Shown: one piece after another, positions 1-10,656 of the stretch | Layout of the letters: the number at the start of each line of letters is the position of its first letter | How positions within the stretch are numbered: the stretch's first letter is position 1 | Source of the DNA: Eutypella sp. D-1 | Taxonomy: Eukaryota > Ascomycota > Sordariomycetes > Xylariales > Diatrypaceae | Direction: 5' to 3' | DNA: 64,000 nucleotides | NCBI GenBank assembly: GCA_023313575.1 | Contig: JAJTTP010000008.1 | Span: forward strand, 1,364,001-1,428,000 | The notes under the pieces: model-generated | Database searches by the model: none | What the model saw: the letters and a program-made list of their open reading frames with translations, nothing else | Told to the model about the DNA's origin: nothing | Program-made: the position numbers and the translations under genes

Positions 1-3000
1 CGTGCCAGCTCCCGAGAGAGATCGATTTGGAGACTTAGGGTTTCCAAGATACGCGATTCCTGGTACCCTTAACCTTGACCTGGATTCCGGGAAGTTGTGC
101 CATGAAAGTGATACCCTAATGTTGTGTAACTAGATCCGATACTACCTCTACTCTAAAGTGCTCACTGAGCTTTTCTCCGTATCTCACCGAGACATTATGC
201 ACACGCCGAAAGATGATGCTACGAGTTTCGTGACAACAGCGTGGAACAAGCTTGTACGCCGTGGCGAGCACGATTTCCCTGCAAACCTTTCGCTGCCCAA
301 ATTGGCTACACGACTGACCAGGGAACTCCTAAGCCACATGTTTGGCCTCGTGTCAGGGGCCGATGCACCTAGATTGGGAGAAGCACAGTATCTGTCAGAT
401 CCTGCATTGCTAGATACACAACGTTGAAATCCGCATGGGGCGTATTTCGGGGGCCGAAGATATTCTGTATGTGTCACCTTCGGTGCAGCTGACAGCTGAC
501 ACTTGAGATGTGAATGAATCCGTGTAGGTAGGCCTGGTCAGTCAAAAGCTACGCTCAGCAGATTTCATTTGGTTGAGCGAACTTTGCTACGTGGCAGTGG
601 GGATTCCGTTCCCATACATGTGCGATATCTGCGCAGAATGGAATCTAAGGGGCCCTCGGTCCTGGGTCGTTGGATATGTTAGAGCGAAGTTCGTTGCTAA
701 TCTGGTACTATAAGAGAGAGTTGATTGGTGAACCTTCGCGCTGGGTTTTGATGGCCAGGGACCTGTGTCACTTGGGAGGGAAGGGGGTGAGGGCAAGCGA
801 AGAGCCTCAATTGTGATGGACTCAGACTCGGAGGCTTTCGGGGTTTGAATACTCTAAGGTCCTCCACCATAGCCTAAGCCCAGCTCCGAAGTCCTCGGTG
901 ACCCTATGATGGACAGGCCGGCATTGCATAGGCTGCTGAGGGCTGAAAGTCTGCCCAGCCGCACGAAGAACTTCATGATATCCTCTGAAAAATAATGGCG
1001 GAGCGAACTGCCGTACGCCGGAGATTTACAGACAACGAAGCTCGTTCTTTTCCTGTGCTGGCCAAGTAAAGTTTGAGGGGCGGCTGTGTTCCAGCTCCGG
1101 CCTGCATTCTACGCTCACGTGAATATTTACAACTGCCGATGTGACCAGTGCAGTCTTATAGACGAAAGTGAAACTGCGTGGTGCAATTTGAAGCCCCTGT
1201 GGACAGATAGATCCGAAAATCGGTGATCTTCAACATTTTTTTCGTGTCATCAAGAGCCACTCCACCGTCCGACGCCGGTTTTCCGGCATCCGTATCGGTC
1301 GAGAAGCATCAAGCCGCGTCACCAAGGTGAATCTGACGGAAGTGGCTCTGTCCGGACGCGCTCCAGATAATGACCAGGGCCTCCAATATCACGAGCATTC
1401 CAGCGAGATGCAAGAACGCTGGCAGTGGCGGGGTTTCCATGGCATCGGCGCATGCTCATGCATATCGAGGCGTCGCGTTGGCATCGCGAGATATCTGGGC
1501 TGGAAATCCCTGCGAATTCCGTTTTGTTTGTTGGGTCGAGTGCGAAAACATGGTTCTCCCGCCGGTATGTAGGGGGTGGTGGAACAGGATCCGGAGCTGC
1601 AAACCGTGTTCTCAGGGATCCGTTGTTGGAGAACCTAGAAGGTGTCTACGTGATTTACACGGGATTGACAATTAGCGCTGGTCAAAATGGATGCCCAAGG
1701 CAACAAAGTGATGGATAAGATATCACGTTGTCAGCGCTCTTAGACGTCGTCCGTGTAACTTTGATTCCGCGCGCTGAGCGATGAAGTCAGCTTTTAGTCT
1801 CGTAGATCGCACCCCCCCCCCTTCCCCCAGCACGTGTGGGCGAGTAGGCCATTCATTACTGTTTGCAAGGGCAAGGACGGCGAAGGGACAAGGGGGCTCT
1901 ACATATGGACAGGGGGGTTCCACAGTGTTAAGATCCTGGCTATGCCGGAGTTAATAGTAGAGTTAAGTAGCGGGCCGACCGGGACCCCCACGATGCCGTT
2001 ATCTTAAGTATGCAGCGGTAGTGGAAATATGGTTACCTATAGAAGGGTCGCTTGGGAAGTTCAGCATGAACGTGTGATTGCTATAGTGGCCTTTCTGATC
2101 CATCATACCCGAGTCAACACGATGACTTCTGGGATCAGTGGGGTAACCTTTTCCGTACTTCCCAAAGGATCTTTAAGAGTTGTTCTTATAGGACTGTCGA
2201 TGATCCGATTTCTCCAAAATATTCTAGGCTTACTACTAATGCTAATAGTGAAAACCCTTGAAGAAGGGGGAGGGGGTTGCTACCTCCTCGTATCTCTACC
2301 AGGAAACTACCTGTCTGTTCCCGAAATCCAGCGGTACGTATCACTTTCTGATTGAAAGTACTCAGGATTCACACCGAGTCCTAAGCCCTATCGCGCCGCG
2401 AGGTCATGTTGCACTACGTGATGGCTGGGGGCCAGCACGCTCAGCTCGTATGCGACTTGGCGGGTGCATAATTCTACACCTGTGAAACCTACTCGAGAGG
2501 ACATATACACAACTCAGTAAGTAGGTGAATCAATAGAGACACAAAGGCATCTCTGGAAACATTCATCGACAAGGTATCTATTATATACACTCACGGGATT
2601 CAGTCGTGTTTGATCATAACTCAGATTCGACCCTCGCTGGCTGTTAATCATTTTGGAGGGTACCCGAACCATGGAACTTCCTACCAATGACCATCTGGCA
2701 ATTTTGATTTCTGTTGTGCTACCATCACATTGCATTCCAATAGGAAACCATCCGTCATATATTGCCGCTTTAGAACTTTCCTCGCCAGGGTACCTCAAAC
2801 GGTCAGCCATCTAGACATCTTTCTACACATAATGACTCGGCTAGCACAGTGCGTGGCATAAGAAGTATTCTATCATATTATTAAGACCTGAGGCATCATA
2901 TGCAGTATTGAGTATTCGGGCTCCCTTGTACTAATTGTTATGATCAGTCAGCCGGGACCCAAATATAGGACCCCATACCCCCTTGTCATGATATGTTCCC

Positions 3001-3240
3001 CGGTTATGCGGGACCGGGGTCGGCCGAGGTGGCGTACGATCACCGAACCGGCATGAGAGAGGGTAGGAAATACCTAGATGCATTGTCAAGCCGTACATAT
3101 CGTCGTAACGCACATTCCTTGACATTCATGGGTGGCAGGACGGCCCGCATAAAGTGCCTCTTGTGAATTAATGTACAAGGCTGAAACGTGGTGATTCAGA
3201 TCCCAGCTCGGAGAGAAATATAACTATGAATCATAAAAAG
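1..3240. other. Gene-poor region, no supported gene
   Basis: Only short open frames occur on either strand and none resembles a protein family I know. Base composition is balanced and there is one poly-C tract near 1810-1819. All three forward frames are open together over roughly 1425-1572, but no start context, intron signal or recognisable motif supports a gene there. A hydrophobic frame at 2029-2355 is likewise unsupported. Confidence 0.6.
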
Positions 3241-3247
3241 GAATGTG

Positions 3248-3254
3248 TATAAAT
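3248..3254 (+). promoter_or_regulatory. TATA-like element and pyrimidine-rich leader
   Basis: TATAAAT lies about 275 bases upstream of the ATG at 3529. Between them (3275-3528) the plus strand is rich in C and T, as in the leaders of other genes in this window. Its role as promoter of the small gene downstream is inferred from position only. Confidence 0.45.
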
Positions 3255-3528
3255 TCAGGGCACAGCCGCCGTTTCTCCCCTGTGTAGATCTCTCTTGCTT
3301 TTCTTCCATATCACCCCTGTATCAACATCACCCGTCTCTCTTTGTCCGCCACGAGCCAAACATACAAAACCTCTCTACTTGGTCTTGAATACTCAGGCTA
3401 CATCTCGGCCCTCAAGTCGCTCGACTGCCAGCGGGCAGCGCATCGTTTCCCCATCGGGTTATTAGACCTGTTTATCGTCCTCCTTGGGCAACCTCCCTGT
3501 TTCTAGACAGCACCCTGAAGCTATCACC

Positions 3529-3990
3529 ATGAGTGGAAGCGGAGGTTACTACAAGTACCGCTGCAAGTACTTTTATACTCATAACTGCAACAATTGGGTC
3601 TTCAGGAACAAGACCGCCTGTGCCCACTGTGCTGTAAGTTAATAGCGTAGAGCTGAAGGTCATTTTGCGCTGGATATCTGTGAGTGGTTGCTGACACCTG
3701 GGAACATATAGGCTCAGGGACGCGATGAAGAGCAGAACGTGTCTGAGTGGGCTGCGTGGCCCTTCTCCACAGATGTTGTCGTCCCCAGAATCGAGGAGGG
3801 AGTCGTGCACTACACAATTATGGAGATCGTCAGTCAGGACGGAGCAGACAATTACTGGACCCTGAGGCACAAAGTTGATCAGGGTGGAGCCCCCATGACG
3901 GTTCCCACAACGAACGCCACCGCGAACACCACGAGCGCAACGACGAATGCTACGCTGATTGCACCGGTGCTTGTGCGACCCGCTGAGTAG
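3529..3990 (+). CDS. Small cysteine-containing hypothetical protein (127 aa, two exons)
   Basis: Exons are 3529-3633 and 3712-3990. The 78-base intron has a GTAAGT donor and an ATATAG acceptor, and the exons join in frame to give 127 residues. The start ATG sits in a CACCATGAG context. The N-terminal 35 residues hold an aromatic/Cys cluster (CKYFYTHNCNNW, then CAHC), which could bind a metal but lacks a named fold. The middle is acidic and hydrophobic with a WAAWPFSTD stretch. The tail is rich in Thr, Asn and Ala with several N-x-T sequons, yet there is no signal peptide, so glycosylation is not implied. I do not recognise a characterised family; it resembles lineage-specific fungal hypothetical proteins. 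The TATA-like element upstream and the clean intron make it a credible expressed gene. It stands alone, with no neighbour within about 5 kb to suggest a role. Confidence 0.75.
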
Positions 3991-6900
3991 TAAGGTGAAA
4001 TAATACTCATCTCGAGATCAGAGCAAAAGGACGAGTCTGGTGATGAGACCACGCACATGGACAGGTCATCGTTGGGAGGTCTAGCCGGATCGAGAAACGG
4101 AAACACGAGGATTTTTTTTGGAGCCGAGGAGATAGTCTATCGCTACGCAGCGGCAAACCGAGATTGGGAATTCCGAGTGGGTAAAGTGCCGGGCACAGCT
4201 CCGGACGTAGCTAAAGCACATGATTAATGCTACGTTATAAGACTGGGAGAGCTCTTAGGGCGGAACAGCTTGACTCCATCGGTAATGACGAAGATAGGAC
4301 CACCAGCAGAATGAATCAGATAATGGTATCTCGGGCCGTTCATGAGAGGTTTCTGGGGAAGCCTCCTTACACATCCTGTCATTAACACACTCTAGCCAAA
4401 TAATGATTTTGACTCCGGTCTAATGCAAAAACGAGACACTGCCGGTATAGGATGTGATAGGTCAACTTGATGGTCATAAGACATATTTACCGAAACTCTC
4501 CGTAGAGCGTGAGGGTATATGTCTGACGTGCTAGGTTATAGCTGCGTACTCTGAGAACGCGCATTTCTCCAGGGTCAACTATCTACCGAAAGCCCGAGTC
4601 TTGTCCATGCTCCTTGCTCCGTAGGCTAGTCGGTTGGGGTCCGGTTAGAGAACCCGCCTCTGCGCTGTCGCGGTGTACAGACTCGCTCAAGCTAGTATTG
4701 TGGTATGATGCGACCGGGTTTCCGGAATTTCACGTGGTCTAGCCTGGGACACATATAAGCCATGCGGGGACCCTATCGTGAATGAGCGTCCTCTGTAAAG
4801 CTGCATGCGGCTAAGCGTTCGAGTCACAACCGGTCTACCCAACGTTGCTTGTGATCGGCTTTCTTCGGACGACGCTGAGACGCCCGAAGACCGCCCGGTC
4901 TTGCCTACACATCGGTTTGAGGTGAGCGACGATCTAGACGCCTAGGCATTATGCCCTCCTAATCGGACCGGTGCTTGGCCGTTAGCTGCCCTAAAGCCTC
5001 GCATTTTAGAAGCCTACCTATCAATCTCCCTTGGGACCTGCGAGATGCCTAATCTCGCAGTCACGATCCAGGGCAAACCCTGGTATCGCAGTGGCTCGTT
5101 GGAGTCACTGGCGAGACGCGGTACAGCATCGCGCATGGCGATTGGATATTGATGGCCGATACGCGATCAGAAGTGCATATGCGGCACAGCGCCTAAGCCA
5201 GGTACCTGGTATCCTGGCCGTAGGTGGTGGTATGATGGTTGGCAATGAAGACAACCTGGAGATATTCTAGGGCTGGCCAACTTAACCTCGGACATCTTCG
5301 CTACCTAACACGAAACCGAAACAAACATAAACTTATGTCAGATAACCCAACAAGCCATCGCTGCTAGTTATTCGGGCTGGCTGTTCATCATACAGGCAAG
5401 GCCCATGAAACGATCCGGGGTAGACAACAACCCATGTCCTTGTAGGTTACACTGTGGGTGGTATTCGTATTGGGTTCCCAAGTTACAAGCAATCTTTCTA
5501 GTGCCCTTCTTACATAGCACACACAGCAGCAACGATTAGGCGGTCGAGGAAGGGACCCTAACGCGCCAGCCACGTGTTATGCGGCCCAGGGAGGCCATCA
5601 TTTGCATATGACGGCTGCCGTTAGCTCCGGGAGGGCCGTCCCTAGCCTCCCCCGCTGCCACGATCTACAACCGCTTATGCCAAACATGGCGCGAGCTTTT
5701 TGGTGTTGCACCCTCCAACGTCGCCTTTTCTTTCCCCGTCCCGTTTATATTGGACTAGCGACAACCTAGACCCCTTGATATATAATCGAGGTTTTGGTGC
5801 GCAGTGAATGAGTGAGATGAGAGCTTCTGAAAAATGACGCCATATATAGTGACGATTGAAGAATGGCTCTCAACTGCGAACCTCCCCTCCCCTCCCCTCC
5901 CCCCCCCCGTCCCCGGGCCAATTTTATCCGCATGTATTCTTGACAAACTTGTAATTTAGATGATAGTTTAAGTCTCCTTCCCCTTCGATGACCAAGCTAT
6001 GAGAAAACAGAGCAATCCCCGTCGGGCGTCGGGAAACCCTGTTAGTTAAAACGGAAGACGAAGACGAAGACCACCCGCTACCTGCCATAGCCCTGGAAGA
6101 TCTTGGCTCTCGATTCAGGACTTCCGTGAGGCGAAAAAAGTTCCCCTGGCATCCGCAGGCATTACCCCCTTCATGATGGCCAACTGTCGTTAGATGCCGC
6201 GCAACATAATTCTGGGGACGTCTGTCTGACGTACACCTTCACGCGCTGCAGGGCCATCATGGGTATTCCTTACGACGAATCGCACGGCCATGGGCCGAGG
6301 AGACCGGGACCCTATGTAGCGAGGGGCCGAACCCCCGACCTACAGACTTCCCGTCGACTGGAATGTTGAATGTCCCTCTAGTACTCCATGTCTGCAAGGG
6401 GGACCAGGCTTGAATGCAAATCCGGCCTCTACCCGTACCATACATCTAGCTATCTACTAGGCAAACTTCAACCGGCTGTCCCTCACTCTATGCTGTATCA
6501 CTCTGGCACGCACTGATGATATAATTAGATTGCATATGCTAGTTGTGGATCTATACTGTCTTCGGGCACCCGGGCCTCTGCTATGTGAAGGCCGGCTAGC
6601 TAGCTAGTAGGCTCCCCTCACACCCCCCGGTCTTTCGTTGGCGGGCCCTGTGAAGGACGGGCTTGCCCGGGCGGGATCTAGATTAGCTCGATCGATCCCT
6701 TGAACTTCCATGACAGCTCAGTGGCTGAACCTCGACGCGCTCCCACGCCATGATGGTCGATGTCGTTTAGATAGATGGCCCCACCAGCTGTTTATTGGCT
6801 TAGGCACGTTCCCGTGGACGAGGTGCAGTTTCATGTTCTCATCTACCCATTACATATAACGGTCATAACCCCCAGCAGGGTTTTCGGTTGTAGCTTGTAG

Positions 6901-7110
6901 ACAGCAGCACATTCCTGACGTCGATTACCATACCAAGGACACCAAAGGGGAAGGGAGAGGGGGCTACGGTAGCATTACGCAAAAGAACGGGCTGGCTTTT
7001 TTCATTTTAGGGATCGCCTTCCCGGCGTGCAGGGAATCCCAGCGCGAAGCTCTGCATTACAATACACTGCACTGCACTGCAGAAGGCCCACGCCACGTAG
7101 CATTACAGCC
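3991..7110. other. Intergenic, no supported gene
   Basis: No open frame here is longer than about 80 codons and none has recognisable motifs. The sequence is mixed in composition with little simple repeat apart from the C/T tract at 5881-5908. I see no transposon ends or RNA gene. Confidence 0.55.
5881..5908. repeat. (CCCCT)n / poly-C tract
   Basis: Repeated CCCCT units pass into a run of C. The complementary strand has several G-runs of four or more and could form a G-quadruplex. This is a simple repeat; no function is implied. Confidence 0.8.
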
Positions 7111-8988
7111 CGCGAGTAGACTTCCCCCCCCCCCCCCCCCCCACACTACACACAGCAAACGCAGGGAGTTAGATAAGGCGTCGTCGGTCGTATCCCAACT
7201 GGTAGGACTCGTTTTCGTCCTGCTTTGTCTCTCTCTCTCTCTCTTTTCCCATTATCTTCAGTATGCGGAGCCTACGAATTCCCAGCCGGGGAGCCGTTGC
7301 GCTGGGCGGCCCTGGTCAGACGGACACAGACATGCGACTCTGCAGGGGTCGGGGTCGCTGTGCGGAGTTTCGCGGCGTCAGCTTACCTACAAAGTTGCTT
7401 GACCATCGCCGCACTGCACTGCACCGGTGCGTAGCAGCAGCATCATCATTAACCCCGCCGCTTCCGGCTCCCAGTTCCCCGGCTCCTCGGGGAGGGGTCG
7501 CTTTTCCTGGTCGTTGCATATGCACGGGTGCGAAGGGGGTAACTGTGGTGAGATTGGATCTGTGTGCAGCGCAGTCCGCCCGCTCGCTCGCCAAACTCAG
7601 CCCGTTGCCCCCCGCCGTTTGTTCCCGGTCGCCCTTATTGGTCGTCGGGGTTCGGGTTAGCAACCCCCCCCTCCCCCCGGGGCCAGCAGATCGAGAGGTT
7701 GACGCATGTTTTGTAATGTCCAATTTGATATAAAACGTGCCTGACCAGAAGAATGTACGTCTACAAGAAGGTAGTAGTAGTAATGATGGTGGTGGTAGTA
7801 GGGTAAGGGGATAGCTTGCATACAAGAACACCTACGCGAGCCGCCGGGTCTCCGACGTTTTGAACATCTTCTCGGACGAACTACTTGCCCCGTTAGGAAT
7901 CCCCCCTTGTCTCTCCCGAGCGATTGGCTATCTACCCACGTCCGGACAACTTGCCCCCCTCCCGACGTGTCCGTGTATGTCGCAGGGTGAGTGATTGAGT
8001 GAGTGAGTTTTTACACCGCTGCCCTCACTCGCCTTGCGGCGGTCATGTGCGTAGAAGATTGCGGGAGGATATTGAGGTCATCCTCCTCCGCGTCTAGATG
8101 GAAATACATTGATTACATTTAGCGTTTTTCTTACCTTGCGTAGACGTGGACATGTATTTAATGCAACTAAGCGGCGGCCCCCCCGCTGAGCCCGCGGCCC
8201 CATTCCTCCTGTAGATCTCGTAAGCGGCGGGCCGCGTGTCATATGAGATCTTTCACCCCCCCCCCCCCCCTTTTCTCGGCCTGCCAGACCAGACGCCGGG
8301 CCGGACGACGGAAAGAAGAAGATTTTAGAGACCCGAGCGTGACTTAGGATCCTCGCAGCGTTGGGGGGGGGGGGGGACAGAAAACCTGATAGTAGCGCAC
8401 ACGTAAGTGATTTTTTGGTTTTGCTCGGCTTGGTGCAGGCAAAAATGCAGTCGGCCGTTGGGCGACGTCCGTGCAGAAAAGAGAGCGGGCGATCTTTTGT
8501 CTATCTCTCTCTCTCTGTGATAGGAACATCGTGCGTCTAATCTGTCTCCCATGCCCTCCTCCTGCGCGGACTCCCGGCGCGGTTGCCGTCGTGGCAGAAC
8601 ATAGAAGGAACATAACATGATAATCGGGACGATAGAACGGCCGTCTTATTATTCGCCCCCTGTGTCCAGGCTAGGTTATGCACATTCGGAGAGAGAACAA
8701 TCCGGAAGATCGCGACTGGCGGAGAGGGGCGATAGGTACGGAGGGAGAGAAAGGACGCGGCGTATATGCGATGTTGACGGCCACTTTCCTCCTGGTCTTA
8801 CAACCGCAGGGATCACACATTCTTCACGCGCGATAAATGGACGACGATAGGCGAAGGGAAGTCAGGTTGTGGGTATCTTTCATGTTCTCGTATGTGTTTT
8901 TTTGTTGTTTTCTTTTTCTTCGTTTTTTTCTCTTTCATTCATAACCTCCACACTCTTCCTTCTCCCTCTCTCTTTCTCTCTTCACTCT
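7111..8988. other. GC-rich intergenic with homopolymer tracts
   Basis: Notable tracts are poly-C at 7124-7142 and 8256-8270 and poly-G at 8363-8376, plus CT microsatellites near 7229-7246 and 8501-8516. Inverted CCAAT boxes (ATTGG) occur near 7640 and 7922, and a GATATAAAA motif near 7727, so part of it could be a promoter. Longer open frames on both strands at 7263-7831 are low-complexity, overlap each other and show no family features. I call no gene here. Confidence 0.5.
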
Positions 8989-9703
8989 TCACGTCTCGAG
9001 GTTGATACTGCGCCCGAAGCGCGCGTACAGCTCGACCTTGAGCTGGTTCATGTCCTCCTTAGTGGTGCCGATCTTGTCCTCCAGGGCGGACACGTCCTCC
9101 TCGATCTGGGTCGTCGACGTGGCCAGCATCTCCTGGGCCTGCGGTAGCGGGAGGTGGAAGAAAGCGTCGCCAATCTTGTATCTATATATGAGGGAAGGGA
9201 GACGTTAGGTGAGCAGTCAGTCAGTTGGCTTATTTTCTTTTTCCATATTTCTTCTTCAAAAGGGTATCGTATCGCTATGTCTAGCAGGCAAGGGAAGCAT
9301 ACGGCACTTTGTCGTCCTCATCCGCCAGCTCGAGCTCCATGGTGATATCGTCGAGCTCCTCTTTCTCTTTCTGTCACAGTCGAGGGTGTGTGGTCAGTCA
9401 GGGCCAGGGTCGGGAACCACGCCTAAGGGGGGTTCAAGAGCTAAATAGGGTTTCCCCCATGTGGTGGGCGCACAATTTTCGTCTTGAGATCTTCCTCGAG
9501 CTTCAACTCGCGCTGGTGCAAGCGACTGAACTTGTTGATCTTGTCCTGGTCCTCGCGGCGCACCTCGACCTCGTCGCCTGTCGAGGTCTCGTCGTCCTTG
9601 GTGAGCTGGGAACGCGGGGATAGAGTCAGTTACTGGTCGCTATTAAGGGAAGAGGGAGGGAGGGTTCAGGCCAAGAAGGGTTACTTACCATTCGCCGATT
9701 CAT
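8989..9703 (-). CDS. GIM3: Prefoldin subunit 4 (135 aa, four exons)
   Basis: Prefoldin is a six-subunit cytosolic co-chaperone that hands nascent actin and tubulin to the CCT chaperonin; subunit 4 is a beta-type subunit. Exons on the minus strand are 9703-9689, 9605-9474, 9370-9303 and 9181-8989, with introns of 83, 103 and 121 bases. The spliced frame is exactly 136 codons including the stop. Recognition rests on the family signature: an early EVRREDQDKINKFSRLHQRE segment (first coiled-coil helix), then ELELADED, YKIGDAFFHLPLPQAQEML (the beta hairpin region), and a second helix ending in QLKVELYARFGRSINLE. Length is close to the 129 residues of yeast Gim3. The first exon encodes only five residues, and its GTAAGT donor is a perfect match to consensus. 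The least certain junction is the second donor (GTGCGC at 9473). The gene is divergent from the PRMT5 gene. Confidence 0.95.
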
Positions 9704-10656
9704 CTTGGAATCAGTTTGCTGGTATCTGGGTGAGAGAACCAGTTCATAAAAAGGTGTTGTAGTTGTAAAGGAGAGAAGAGAGTTATACCTACATATGTAC
9801 CTAGGTAGGTATGTTCCTACCTACCTGATACTTCTAGATAGGTGGGTAGGTACCTGGGTAGGTAGGTAGTGCCCTATCTGGAGCTTCCAGTTATCCACCC
9901 CACCTGCAGCTAGGTACCTAAGCTGGTAGGGTATTCATGGCGGGGTTGTACCTAACTAGTGCGGGTAGCTGTGGCTGTGGCTGAGAGCTCTCTGTGCCCC
10001 TCACTACACAGCTACACTAGGTACTTACATACTAAAAAGTACATACCTCAGGCCCCTGAATCCAAGAAATGCTGGATTTGTTTACCTCCTGAAAAATTGA
10101 GTCTTATTAGCGTTACACCTAAGTAACTACCTACTCACTATATACTGCCTGGGCATGTAGAGTGACATGTGACTTCCCAGGTTTGGCAGCATTTCCGGTT
10201 GTAGCTGCCTAATGTAATCGAATACGTAGATAGAACCTTCAGGGCCAGGATTATGGTAACCTAAGTACCTAATGTAGTAGGAAGCTTTAATTGATAACTG
10301 ATATCTTCCTCAAATCATCAATCAAGTCTGGCAGTCAGGGTAGCGAGTTTCATGAGTTTTGAGTCACAACTCTCTTTGTTCAACAAGAGGAGTATCCCAA
10401 AGTTCGGAGTCTTTTCGTACTAACACAGGAAAGGAAAGGGGATTAAAAAAAAAAAGAGACAAGAAAACCCTACACCTTCCCACACCCAATGAGACGTTTC
10501 ACTACAGGAGGCACATCGTAAACAGCAGCGATTTATCCTTCATTTCAGACCAACTATATATAAGCACTAGTCCGAGGTCAGGAGATATCGCGAGGGGCTC
10601 TGAAGGAAGGTTATCTCGATACCTACCTGGGTATATATACTAAATTGGCACCCACC
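9704..10656. promoter_or_regulatory. Divergent promoter region between prefoldin 4 and PRMT5
   Basis: About 950 bases separate the two start codons. TATATATAAG lies at 10555-10564, about 90 bases before the PRMT5 ATG, and a second TATATA at about 10632. The left part (9785-9960) is packed with ACCTACCT/AGGTAGGT motifs in both orientations. Shared regulation of the two genes is possible but not shown. Confidence 0.5.
9803..9826. repeat. Perfect inverted repeat, 9-bp arms with 6-base loop
   Basis: AGGTAGGTA at 9803-9811 is the exact reverse complement of TACCTACCT at 9818-9826. It sits in a cluster of the ACCTACCTAGGTA-type motif that recurs across intergenic parts of the window. It could extrude as a small cruciform. 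Confidence 0.8.

Noticed and set aside
7263..7831. Overlapping frames of 156 (+) and 171 (-) codons
   Set aside because: Both are low-complexity, antisense to each other and without recognisable motifs; GC-rich sequence lacks stops by chance.
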